Positions 25,714 to 33,878 of a stretch of 64,000 bases of DNA are shown one piece after another. The notes beneath the pieces were generated by a model. That model was not told where the DNA came from. It saw only the letters and a program-made list of their open reading frames with translations, and did no database searches. Location: assembly GCA_022705325.1 (NCBI GenBank), contig JAKJER010000011.1, positions 86,534 through 150,533 of the forward strand, in the 5' to 3' direction. Origin of the DNA: Planctomycetota bacterium (lineage in GTDB: Bacteria > Planctomycetota > Phycisphaerae > SM23-33). The position numbers were made by a program, and so were the translations under genes. Numbering within the stretch: the first letter of the stretch is position 1; each line of letters starts with the position of its first letter.

Positions 25714-27324
25714 CTATGGCTTCTTGCGGTTCCACGCGTCGAAGATGCCGCTCAACTCCCGCACGCGATCGCCCTGTGAAGAGGCAAGATCGTTCAACTC
25801 CGTCCGGTCAGTCGCGAGGTCGTACAGCTCCCACGGGCCGCCCTTGGGCGAGACAAGCTTCCACGACCCGACCCGCGCGGCCCGGGCGCCGGACGTCGCC
25901 CAGCACAGCGACGGATGAGGCTTCCGCCTGCCGCCCTTGAGGATCGCCAGGAGGCTCCGCCCGGCAAGCGGCTGGACATTCCTGCCCTCGAAGGTTGGTG
26001 GGTAGGCTGCGCCCGCGACGTCCAGGCATGTAGCCGCGATGTCCATGATATGGGCCGTCTCAGCCGAGACGCTGTTGTCCGCGGCGACCACGCCGGGCCA
26101 GTACGCGATCAGCGGCGAGGCGATGCCGCCCTCGTGGTTGGTCGCCTTGTGTTGGCGGAACGGAGCGTTCGAGACGCATGCCCAGTGCGGCCCGGCCGTG
26201 ACGAACGTGTCGGCGGGGCCGGGCCGGATGTCAGGCCGATTGCCGATCCGCATCCGCACGCCGTCCACGCGCCAGGTCAGGTCGCCCTTGTCGAGTTGGG
26301 CGTTCATCGGCTGGTCCGAAGCGCCGTTGTCGGACAGGAACAGCACCAGCGTGTTCTTGTCGGCCCCGGAGCGGCGCAGGGCGTCCACGACGCGGCCGAC
26401 GCTCTGGTCGAGGCAGTCCACCTGGGCGGCGTAGACGGCCATCCGTTCCGTTTGCCAGTCCTTGTGCTTCTCGTCGGCCCACGCCGGGACGCGCGGGTCT
26501 CGCGGCGCCAGGCGACAGCCCGCCGGCAGGAGCCCCGACTCCACCAGCCGCCGATGCCGCTCCTGCCTCGTCTGGTCCCAGCCGAGCCGTCGGTACAGCT
26601 CGCGATACTTGGCAATGTCGGCGGGTTTGGCATGCAGCGGCCAGTGGGGGGCGTAGTGGGCCATGTACAGGAAGAACGGCTTGTCGTTGCCCGCCGCCTG
26701 GGCGATGAACTCGACGGCGAAGTCCGTGATCAGGTCGGTCTTGTAGCAGTCGGCCGGCAGGGCGAAGGGCTTGCCGTCGCGGTAGAACGCGGTGTTCCGC
26801 ACGTCCTTGAAGTAGTTGCCCGGCCCGGTGTGGCCCGTGCTGCCGAGATAGCGGTCCACGTACTTGCTGATGTTCGCCGGGTCGTGCCACTTCTCCGCCG
26901 TCACCATGTCCAGCCGCCCGACGGCGGCCGTCGCGTAGCCCGAGCGCTTGAGCAGTTCGAACACCGTGACGCAGCGGTTGTTGAGCAGGCCGGTCCAGTT
27001 GGTGATGCCCACCTGGTGCGGGTACAGGCCCGTCATCAGCGCCGCCCGCGACGGCCCGCACAGGGCGCAGTTGTAGAACTGCGAGAACCGCAGCCCGTCC
27101 TTCGCCAGGCGGTCCAGGTGCGGCGTCTGAATTTCGCCCCCGTAGCAGCCGAGGTCCGAGAAGCCCAGGTCGTCGGCGAGGATGAGAACGATGTTCGGCC
27201 GCCGGCGGGGGGCGCCCGCCTCGGCGGCGCCAGCGGCCAGCGCCGGCTGCACCAGCGCCGCCGCCGACCCGGCCAGGCCGACCGCCAGCAGCAGGCTGCA
27301 CACCCTCGTCAGCGACTTCGTCAT
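25714..27324 (-). CDS. Exported type I sulfatase
   Basis: A 536-aa sulfatase of the formylglycine-dependent family, which hydrolyses sulfate esters in the periplasm or outside the cell. It has a signal peptide (MTKSLTRVCSLLLAVGLAGSA), the N-terminal metal motif (PNIVLILADDLGFSDLGCYG) and the sulfatase signature CGPSRAALMTG, whose Cys89 would be converted to formylglycine. Later come FFLYMAHYAPHWP, LFLSDNGAS and HEGGIASPLIAYWPG. Start: ATG 27324, or TTG 27333, which has GAGG upstream and overlaps the stop of the truncated GNAT. The only SUMF1 domain in the window lacks the catalytic Cys pair, so the maturase must be elsewhere. Confidence 0.9.
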   Translation of the reverse strand: MTKSLTRVCSLLLAVGLAGSAAALVQPALAAGAAEAGAPRRRPNIVLILADDLGFSDLGCYGGEIQTPHLDRLAKDGLRFSQFYNCALCGPSRAALMTGLYPHQVGITNWTGLLNNRCVTVFELLKRSGYATAAVGRLDMVTAEKWHDPANISKYVDRYLGSTGHTGPGNYFKDVRNTAFYRDGKPFALPADCYKTDLITDFAVEFIAQAAGNDKPFFLYMAHYAPHWPLHAKPADIAKYRELYRRLGWDQTRQERHRRLVESGLLPAGCRLAPRDPRVPAWADEKHKDWQTERMAVYAAQVDCLDQSVGRVVDALRRSGADKNTLVLFLSDNGASDQPMNAQLDKGDLTWRVDGVRMRIGNRPDIRPGPADTFVTAGPHWACVSNAPFRQHKATNHEGGIASPLIAYWPGVVAADNSVSAETAHIMDIAATCLDVAGAAYPPTFEGRNVQPLAGRSLLAILKGGRRKPHPSLCWATSGARAARVGSWKLVSPKGGPWELYDLATDRTELNDLASSQGDRVRELSGIFDAWNRKKP

Positions 27325-27329
27325 GTCAT

Positions 27330-27539
27330 TCAAGATATGCCTCGTCGCCCCGTCCGCCGCATCTCGCGGACGATGAAGTGCTCCGTCTGGCGGCTGATGG
27401 GGTGGTTGCGGAAGGCCGCTTCGGTCACGCGTGCGATGGCGTCGACGTCGGCCGGCTGCTCGGGGCGGATCGTGACGTGTTCCTGGCAGGGCCCGTCCGC
27501 GGAAGGCTTGTGCGACTCGGCGGGTTTGCTTTCACTCAT
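27330..27539 (-). pseudogene. Truncated GNAT N-acetyltransferase
   Basis: Only the first ~69 residues of a GNAT domain remain. The product begins MSESKPAESHKPSADG and continues VTIRPEQPADVDAIARVTEAAF, the classic N-terminal beta1-alpha1 of the fold, then ends at EMRRTGRRGIS. The acetyl-CoA-binding motif R/Q-x-x-G-x-G/A is absent. Its stop overlaps the alternative start of the sulfatase, so the sulfatase gene seems to replace the rest of it. Confidence 0.6.
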
Positions 27540-28042
27540 GGCCGTATCCAATCACGGCGTTGCGGGATTGTCAATCGTCATCCGGGCGGCCTCCGGGGGG
27601 CGGAAGACGCGACCGGGCGCACGAGGGGCGCGGGCAGGTCGCGGTCGGACGCTCAAGGGCGCGGGAAGGGCGCGACAGTTCGCGGGGGAGACGCCCAAGG
27701 GCGCGATGGCAAGAGCAGGCCCAGTCGATGGTTGTGGTGGCGGAGGTCGCCGTCTTCTGGGCGGCGCCCCGGGAAAAAGCGCCCTAAAGCGCCCTTCATG
27801 GTTTCACCTGACTTTCGCGGCTCGCCGACAGCAGGGGGGATCCGAAGGGGTGCGGTCTTGGAGGCACCGCCGGGCGGGCCGGGCTTTGGAGGCGTCGGCC
27901 GGTCGGGGACGGTCCCGGGGGTCGGACTCTCCGGGCGAACGCGGCCTGAGCGATCCTGGGCGGTCCTGGAGGCGTCGGCTGGGCGGGACGCCGGCGGCTG
28001 CTGGTCAACTGCCCCGCTCCCCGTGCCGATGTATCAGTAGTG
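27540..28042. other. GC-rich stretch without a supported gene
   Basis: About 500 bp with no ORF I can support. It contains runs of GGGCGCG-like motifs (27650-27720) and three imperfect copies of a GGAGGC..CG.C.GG unit (~27860-27990). No promoter or RNA gene was identified. Confidence 0.4.
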
Positions 28043-29062
28043 ATGCCTCTGGAGCTGAACATCCTGGTCACCTGCTCGAATCGGCGGGTGGCCCTGCTCG
28101 ACGCCTTCCGCTGCGCGCTGGCGCAGGCGGGGGTGGCGGGGCGCGTGGTGGCTGTCGAGGCGACGGAGGCAAGTCCGACCTATCACCTGGCCGACGAGGG
28201 GGTCATCCTGCCGCTGGTGAGAGAGCCCGGCTTCCTGCCGGCGATCCTGGACACCGCCCGCCGGTACGCCCCGTGCGTGATCGTGCCGGTGACGGACCTG
28301 GACATCCCGCTGCTGGCAGCCCACGCGGAGGAGTTCCGGGCGGTCGGGGCCACACCGGCGGTCGGCTCGCCGAGCGCCATCGCCCTCTGCCGTGACAAGA
28401 CCCACATGGGCAAGCTGCTCGAGCGGGCCGGACTGGAGGGCCTGCCCTCGCTGACCCTGGAGGCCTTCGAGCGCCGGGCGTTCTTCCCCTGCTTCGTCAA
28501 ACCCTCCCGCGGGTCGGCGGGCATCGGGGCGGCGGTCATTCGCGACCGCGTCCAGCTCGACGCCCACCTGGAGCGGTTCGGGCGCGACGTGGTCGTTCAG
28601 GAGTGGATCGAGGGCCAGGAGTTCACCATCGACGTCTACCGCAGCCGTGACGGTCAGGTCCGCTGCGTCGTGCCGCGTCAGCGGCTGGCGGTGCGGAGCG
28701 GCGAGGTGGAGAAGGGCGTCACGCGGAAAGACCGGAGGCTGATCGACGACGCGATCCGCCTGGCCTCGGCGTGCGAGGGGCTGTGGGGCGTGTTCTGCTG
28801 CCAGTGCCGGCGGGCGGACGAGTCGTCCCCCCCGCGGTTCTTCGAGATCAATCCCCGCTTCGGCGGGGGGTGTCTGCTGTCGATCCGGGCGGGGGCCAAT
28901 CTGCCGCTGTACCTCGTGCAGGAGGTGCTCGGCCTCGAGGTGACAGCCCGCCTTGGCGAGTTCACCGACCGCCTGCTGATGCTTCGCTACGACGATGCGA
29001 CGTACGTGCAGGTGGACGACCCCGCCGCTCTGCCGGGCTTCCACACCCCGACCTTCCGGTAG
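28043..29062 (+). CDS. ATP-grasp domain protein
   Basis: A 339-aa cytosolic enzyme of the ATP-grasp superfamily, close in layout to the PylC/carbamoyl-phosphate-synthase-like group. It has an N-terminal Rossmann-type region (LNILVTCSNRRVALLDAF, VIVPVTDLDIPLL), the ATP-binding lysine in CFVKPSRGSAGIGA, the metal and nucleotide acidic residues in VVQEWIEGQEFTIDVY, and FFEINPRFGGG. These proteins ligate an acid to an amine or thiol with ATP. The substrate is not identifiable. ATG 28043 was chosen over the overlapping GTG. The HAD gene starts 13 nt later, so the two form an operon, as often in polysaccharide-modification clusters. Confidence 0.85.
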   Translation: MPLELNILVTCSNRRVALLDAFRCALAQAGVAGRVVAVEATEASPTYHLADEGVILPLVREPGFLPAILDTARRYAPCVIVPVTDLDIPLLAAHAEEFRAVGATPAVGSPSAIALCRDKTHMGKLLERAGLEGLPSLTLEAFERRAFFPCFVKPSRGSAGIGAAVIRDRVQLDAHLERFGRDVVVQEWIEGQEFTIDVYRSRDGQVRCVVPRQRLAVRSGEVEKGVTRKDRRLIDDAIRLASACEGLWGVFCCQCRRADESSPPRFFEINPRFGGGCLLSIRAGANLPLYLVQEVLGLEVTARLGEFTDRLLMLRYDDATYVQVDDPAALPGFHTPTFR

Positions 29063-29075
29063 CCGGAGAAAGCCG

Positions 29076-29759
29076 ATGACTTCAGCCGGTCCCATCCTGG
29101 GCGTTGTCTTCGACCTGGATGACACGCTGTTGCCCGAGCGCGAGTACGTCCGTAGCGGCTACGCGGCGGTGGCCGAGCACGTCCGCGTGCTGACCGGGCG
29201 GAGCGACCGCTTCGAGACGTGGCTGTGGGAGCGGTTCCTTCGCGGCCAAGCCGAGGGGGCGTTCGACGCCTTGAACGCCGCGCTCGCCCTGGGCCTGAAC
29301 GGTCAGGTGGGCGATCTGGTGCAGGTCTACCGCCGGCACGCGCCGACGGTCCAGCCGGTTGCCGGCATGGCCTCGCTGCTGGGCCTGCTGCACGCGCGGG
29401 TGCGGTTGGGCCTGTTGAGCGACGGCTACCTGCCCGCCCAGCGGCTGAAGCTGGCGGGGGCGAAGCTGGAGCGGTTCTTCGACGCGGTGGTGTTCACCGA
29501 AGAGCTGGGCCGGGCCGCGTGGAAGCCATCGCTGCAGGGCTTCGAACTGGTGGCTTCGCTGCTGGAGTTGCCGCACCGGGCCTGCGCCTACGTGGCCGAC
29601 AACCCGGCCAAGGACTTCGTGGCCCCCAACCGCCTGGGGTGGCGGACGGTCCAGATCGTGCGGCCGGGGCAAATGCACGCCCACAGGCCGCCGGTGGCCG
29701 GCGGGCGGCCGGAGGTGGTGGCAAGGTCGATCGGCGAACTGGCGACGGCGCTGCGGTAG
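29076..29759 (+). CDS. HAD-family hydrolase
   Basis: A 227-aa phosphatase-type enzyme of the haloacid dehalogenase superfamily. Motif I is FDLDDTLLPE with both Asp residues, motif II is LLSDGYLPAQ, motif III the Lys in AAWKPSLQGF, and motif IV appears as AYVADNPAKDF. The alpha-helical cap between motifs I and II makes it a C1-type member. ATG 29076 has GGAGAA upstream. It is the second gene of the ATP-grasp operon, so it probably dephosphorylates an intermediate of the same pathway. Confidence 0.9.
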   Translation: MTSAGPILGVVFDLDDTLLPEREYVRSGYAAVAEHVRVLTGRSDRFETWLWERFLRGQAEGAFDALNAALALGLNGQVGDLVQVYRRHAPTVQPVAGMASLLGLLHARVRLGLLSDGYLPAQRLKLAGAKLERFFDAVVFTEELGRAAWKPSLQGFELVASLLELPHRACAYVADNPAKDFVAPNRLGWRTVQIVRPGQMHAHRPPVAGGRPEVVARSIGELATALR

Positions 29760-29775
29760 TCGCGAGCATCCAGCC

Positions 29776-30777
29776 TTATTGCTCGGCTTTCAGGATCAGA
29801 TCGGCCAGATCGCGGGAGAAGTCTCTGGCCCCGTCATATCGGAGATGGCTGCCATCGTAGGTGGGGTATGCGGCCTGCTTGACGTCCAGCCAGACCCCGC
29901 CAGCCTCGACAAACGCCTGGCGGACGCGGGCCTCGTCGAACTTCCCTTCCTTGTTCTCCAACTGGATCATCCCGTCCCAGGTCGGCGGGCGGAAGGCGTA
30001 GACCCGGATGCCCTCTTTGCGCCACTGGCGGACCCGGGGCAACAGCATTGCCAGCGACTCGTCATAGGGGGGGATGCGAACCTTGAACCACTCGCCGAAA
30101 CGGACCACCTCGCGCATCGGGCGGTTGGGCTGAGAGTCGCTCTCCATCCAGCCGTCCTCGTGGAAATCCTTGTAGCTGGACCGCTTGCTCTTGAAGCCCA
30201 GGCTGGCTCGGAACGTGCGTAAGGACCGCGGCTGGAAGGGCCGGGCCATGCGGTCGGCGAATCGCTCGATCAGCCCGGCGGTCTGGACCTTGTGCCGCGC
30301 CTCGGCCAGGGGGTCGGGGGCGCCGTGCCCCTTGGCCAACGTCAGCGGCGTCATGCCCAGCACCAGCGTCGGCCGCTTGCCGCGAGGGTCGAGCACCCGG
30401 CTGGCCTGGTCGAATATGGATTCGCTGAAGGCCGTTCCCGCGAACGCGAAATTGTAGATGCGGACGTCGCCCATTCGCTCGCGCATGGCCTGCGGGCTGA
30501 CGCCGCACAGCACCCGCGAGTCGCCCAGGAACACCACGTCCGCGCAGGCGTTCCAGGTGCTTCGCAGTTGCTCGAACTCATCCTCCAGCAAACCGCGACG
30601 GGAGGGGTCCGGCACGAGGGCGACGGCTCCGATCAGCAGGGCCGCCGTCGCGAACGCCACAACCGACCGCTCCAGCAGGCCGAAACGCTCACTGCCGGCT
30701 GCGGCCTGCGCGGCTTCGTCGGCGGGCTCGGGGCCGGCCTGATTCTCGTTCTGCTTGTCCGTATTCGTCAAGGTCAT
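29776..30777 (-). CDS. Membrane-anchored SGNH-like acyltransferase partner
   Basis: A 333-aa protein with an N-terminal cytoplasmic tail and one membrane span (~38-58), then an extracytoplasmic SGNH/GDSL-like domain. The nucleophile block is VVFLGDSRVLCG and the Asp/His pair is YDGSHLRYDGARDF near the C-terminus. It starts 8 nt after the MBOAT gene stop. MBOAT plus SGNH pairs (as in AlgI/AlgJ or DltB/DltD) move an acyl group across the membrane and attach it to a polysaccharide. By analogy this is the second half of an O-acylation machine. Confidence 0.8.
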   Translation of the reverse strand: MTLTNTDKQNENQAGPEPADEAAQAAAGSERFGLLERSVVAFATAALLIGAVALVPDPSRRGLLEDEFEQLRSTWNACADVVFLGDSRVLCGVSPQAMRERMGDVRIYNFAFAGTAFSESIFDQASRVLDPRGKRPTLVLGMTPLTLAKGHGAPDPLAEARHKVQTAGLIERFADRMARPFQPRSLRTFRASLGFKSKRSSYKDFHEDGWMESDSQPNRPMREVVRFGEWFKVRIPPYDESLAMLLPRVRQWRKEGIRVYAFRPPTWDGMIQLENKEGKFDEARVRQAFVEAGGVWLDVKQAAYPTYDGSHLRYDGARDFSRDLADLILKAEQ

Positions 30778-30785
30778 GCGAAGGC

Positions 30786-32225
30786 TCAGAACTGGAAGTA
30801 GATAAAGACGCTGCCGGGCCCGCGGAGATAGACAGCCGCACACAGCAGCAGGCCCACTGCCACCGGGGCCAGCACCCGCCGCCCGATCCGCTCCGGCAGC
30901 GGCCCCAGGCGAGACAGCAGGCGGGCCTGGTCCAGGCGGAAGTGGAACCACAATTCCGCCAGGATCATGATCAGCACCACGTTCAAGGCCCCGCCGCTGA
31001 CGGCCTCTCGGGCCTCGGCCAGGCCCAGGTTGGCGAAGTTGAACATCGAGCCCAGGATGCTGAGGGCCTGGCCCATGGAACGGCTGACGAAGAACACCCA
31101 GGATACGACCGTCAGCAGGAAGACCGTCAGGACCGTCAGATGGCGCCCGACCAGCGGCACGCGGGCCAGCCGCTCGGGCCAGCGGGTGAAGCGCTCGACG
31201 GTGAGGTAGACCGCGTGACAGGCGCCCCACGCGACGAACGTCCAGTTGGCCCCGTGCCACAGGCCGCTGACGAGCATGGTGATCCACAGGCTGACCATGC
31301 TGCGGGCCGCGCCGACCTTCGAGCCGCCCAGCGGGATGTACACGTAGTCGCGGAACCAGGTGCTCAGCGAGATGTGCCACCGCTGCCAGAACTCGCGGAA
31401 GCTGGCCGAGATGTACGGGTGGTTGAAGTTGACGGGGAAGTCGTAGCCCATCAGCCGCCCCAACCCGCGGGCGATGTCGCTGTAGCCGCTGAAGTCGCAG
31501 TAGATCTGGTACGAGAACAGCAGCATGATCGCCCACCAGTACAGGCTCGACTCGCCCGACTGCGCGCCCTGGATGGCCTCCCGCACGACCGGGGCGATGG
31601 TGTCGGCCACCACCATCTTCCGGAAGAAGCCGATGGCGATCAGCTTGGTCGCCTCCCACCGCTCGCCTTCGCTGGTCGGGCGGTCGACCTCCAACTGGGG
31701 CAACAGGGTGGCCGCCCGGATGATCGGCCCGGCCACCAACTGCGGGAACAGACTCAGGAAGGCGAAGAAGTGCAGGATGTTGTGGGTGGGCGCCAGCCGG
31801 CCGCGGTACACGTCGATGGTGTAGCTCATCGCCTGGAACGTGTAGAAGCTGATGCCCACGGGCAGGATCAGCTCAGCGGCCGGCAACGAACCCTGGATGC
31901 CCAGGCAGCTTAGCAGCCAATTGACGTTGAACAGGGCGAAGTCCAGGTACTTGAAGACCGCCAACGTGCCCACGTTGACCGCCAGCGAGCCGACCAGCAG
32001 GAGCTTGCGGCGGACGGGCCATCGCTCCATGCCCAGCGCGGCGTAGTAGTCCACCGCCCCGTTGAGGATGATCAGGCTCAGGAATCGCCAGTCCCACCAG
32101 CCGTAGAAGAACAGCGACATGGCCGTCAGGTACGCCCACCGCGTGCCGCGTCGGTGGCGCATGAACGGCCAGGCCGCGAAGAACAGCACGGCGAACAGGA
32201 CGAAGATCATCGAGTTAAACAGCAT
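30786..32225 (-). CDS. MBOAT-family membrane O-acyltransferase
   Basis: A 479-aa integral membrane protein of the MBOAT family, AlgI-like in length and arrangement. It has about ten hydrophobic segments. The signature region is FSGYSDIARGLGRLMGYDFP, followed by NHPYISASFREFWQRWHISL, and the catalytic histidine lies in LWHGANWTFVAWG. Such proteins import acyl groups through the membrane for modification of exopolysaccharide, alginate-like polymer or teichoic-type chains. ATG 32225 has AGGA upstream. Co-transcribed with the SGNH gene. Confidence 0.92.
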   Translation of the reverse strand: MLFNSMIFVLFAVLFFAAWPFMRHRRGTRWAYLTAMSLFFYGWWDWRFLSLIILNGAVDYYAALGMERWPVRRKLLLVGSLAVNVGTLAVFKYLDFALFNVNWLLSCLGIQGSLPAAELILPVGISFYTFQAMSYTIDVYRGRLAPTHNILHFFAFLSLFPQLVAGPIIRAATLLPQLEVDRPTSEGERWEATKLIAIGFFRKMVVADTIAPVVREAIQGAQSGESSLYWWAIMLLFSYQIYCDFSGYSDIARGLGRLMGYDFPVNFNHPYISASFREFWQRWHISLSTWFRDYVYIPLGGSKVGAARSMVSLWITMLVSGLWHGANWTFVAWGACHAVYLTVERFTRWPERLARVPLVGRHLTVLTVFLLTVVSWVFFVSRSMGQALSILGSMFNFANLGLAEAREAVSGGALNVVLIMILAELWFHFRLDQARLLSRLGPLPERIGRRVLAPVAVGLLLCAAVYLRGPGSVFIYFQF

Positions 32226-32325
32226 CCGGTATTCCTGAAAGTCAGAAAGGTACGGGCTGGCTGTCGCTTTTTCAAGCCGGGAGAACGCGCTCGAGGCTCA
32301 CGTGTCCCGAAAGGGCGCGTTTTGC

Positions 32326-32355
32326 TTGCCCCCCGCGCTTTCCAATCGCTACACT
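32326..32355 (+). promoter_or_regulatory. Promoter of the HtrA operon
   Basis: TTGCCC (32326-32331), an 18-nt spacer and TACACT (32350-32355), ~50 nt before the HtrA start codon, which itself has AAGGAG. Confidence 0.45.
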
Positions 32356-32406
32356 GAACGGCCTACTTCCCACGCCGGGCCGGTACCCCGGGGGCAAGGA
32401 GACTCC

Positions 32407-33873
32407 ATGAGGCATTCAGCGGTTTGGGCGGCGCTGGCGGGCCTGGCCGGCTTGCTGGGCGGTTGTTCGCAGCAGATCGACTTCCAGGGCATCATCGCCA
32501 CTGCCAAGGGCAAGGTCTACCCGTCTCTGGTCTTCGTCAAACCCATCCGGGAGATGTTCCAGAGCGGCGAGCGCACGCGGGCCGAGGTGTTCGGTTCGGG
32601 TGTGATCATCTCGAGCGACGGCTACGTGGTCACCAACAACCACGTCGCCGAGAAGGCCATCGAGATCAACTGTGTGCTGGGCGACCGCGAACAAGTTCCC
32701 GCGACGGTGGTGGGGCTGGACCCGGAGACGGACCTGGCCTTGCTGAAACTCCGCCTTCCGGAGGGTCACCCGCCCCTGCCCGTGGCGAGCTTCGGCGACA
32801 GCGACAAGGTCCAGCCCGGTCAGTTCGTGATGGCCCTGGGCTCGCCCTTCGGCTTCACCCGGTCCATCTCGCTGGGCATCATCTCCAACACCCAGCGCTA
32901 CCTCGGTTTCGAAACCAGCCACCAGTACAACCTCTGGCTGCAGACCGACGCCGCCATCAACCCCGGCAACTCCGGCGGACCGCTGGTGGACACCCGCGGA
33001 CAGATCATCGGCATCAACACGCTGGGCACCTGGGCCGACGGCATCGGCTTCGCCATTCCCTCCAACGTGGTCGAGGACGTGGTGGCCCGCCTGATCGAAC
33101 AGGCGGGCAAGACCAGCGAGGACCGCTGGCCGGTCAAGGTCGCCCGGGCCCACGTGGGCCTCCAACTCCAGGCCCTGCGGGACTTCAACACCAACACCTT
33201 CACCGACGCCCAGCGCGGCGTGCTCGTCCAGAGCGTCGACCAGGACTCGCCCGCCGACCAGGCCGGTATCCGCGGGGGCGACATCCTGCTGGCCGTCGGC
33301 GCCCTGCCGCTGGACGGGCTGTACGTCGAGGACCTGCCCCGCATCCGGCTGATCCTGGCCGACCTGCCCACCGACCGCCCATGCCGGTTCCTGGTGGCCC
33401 GGGGCAAAGGCCCGGCCACCCAACCCTCCCAGCCGGCAAGGCTTGCGGACGGCTCGGCCCCGCGGCCCGGCGACGTCGGCGGGCGAGCGATTCAGGAACT
33501 GACCCTGGTGCCCGTGGCCCGCGGCAAGTTCGAGGGCGAAGACCTGGACTGCCGCCGCTGGAACATGACCCTCAAGGAAATCACCAAGTTCTCCAACCCC
33601 GAACTGTACTTCCTCCAGCCGGGCGGCGGCGTGTTCATCCAGGGCGTCCGCGAAGAGGGCAACGCCGCCGACGCGGGGCTGGCCCCCGGCGACATCATCC
33701 TCAAGATCGGCCCGCACCCGGTCAAGACCATCGCCGACGCGAAGAAGGCCTACGAAGCCCTCACCGGCGACAAGGCCCGGACCGACAAACGGGTTCTGGT
33801 GACCATCAAGCGCGGAGCCTTCCAGCATTGGAAGACGCTGAGCTGGCACAAAGACTATCTCCAGGAAGACTGA
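32407..33873 (+). CDS. HtrA/DegP-like lipoprotein serine protease with PDZ domains
   Basis: A 488-aa trypsin-like protease of the periplasm or envelope. The lipobox LAGLLGGC (Cys20) marks it as a lipoprotein. The triad is complete: His79 (VTNNHVAEK), Asp109 (DPETDLALLK) and Ser189 (NPGNSGGPLVD). Two PDZ domains follow, one near ~270-350 (SPADQAGIRGGDILLAVG) and one near ~400-470 (DAGLAPGDIILKIG), with a Pro/Ala-rich linker between. ATG 32407 has AAGGAG six bases upstream, so earlier in-frame codons are discarded. The pseudoprotease gene follows 5 nt after the stop. Likely protein quality control or stress signalling. Confidence 0.9.
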   Translation: MRHSAVWAALAGLAGLLGGCSQQIDFQGIIATAKGKVYPSLVFVKPIREMFQSGERTRAEVFGSGVIISSDGYVVTNNHVAEKAIEINCVLGDREQVPATVVGLDPETDLALLKLRLPEGHPPLPVASFGDSDKVQPGQFVMALGSPFGFTRSISLGIISNTQRYLGFETSHQYNLWLQTDAAINPGNSGGPLVDTRGQIIGINTLGTWADGIGFAIPSNVVEDVVARLIEQAGKTSEDRWPVKVARAHVGLQLQALRDFNTNTFTDAQRGVLVQSVDQDSPADQAGIRGGDILLAVGALPLDGLYVEDLPRIRLILADLPTDRPCRFLVARGKGPATQPSQPARLADGSAPRPGDVGGRAIQELTLVPVARGKFEGEDLDCRRWNMTLKEITKFSNPELYFLQPGGGVFIQGVREEGNAADAGLAPGDIILKIGPHPVKTIADAKKAYEALTGDKARTDKRVLVTIKRGAFQHWKTLSWHKDYLQED

Positions 33874-33878
33874 CACCT

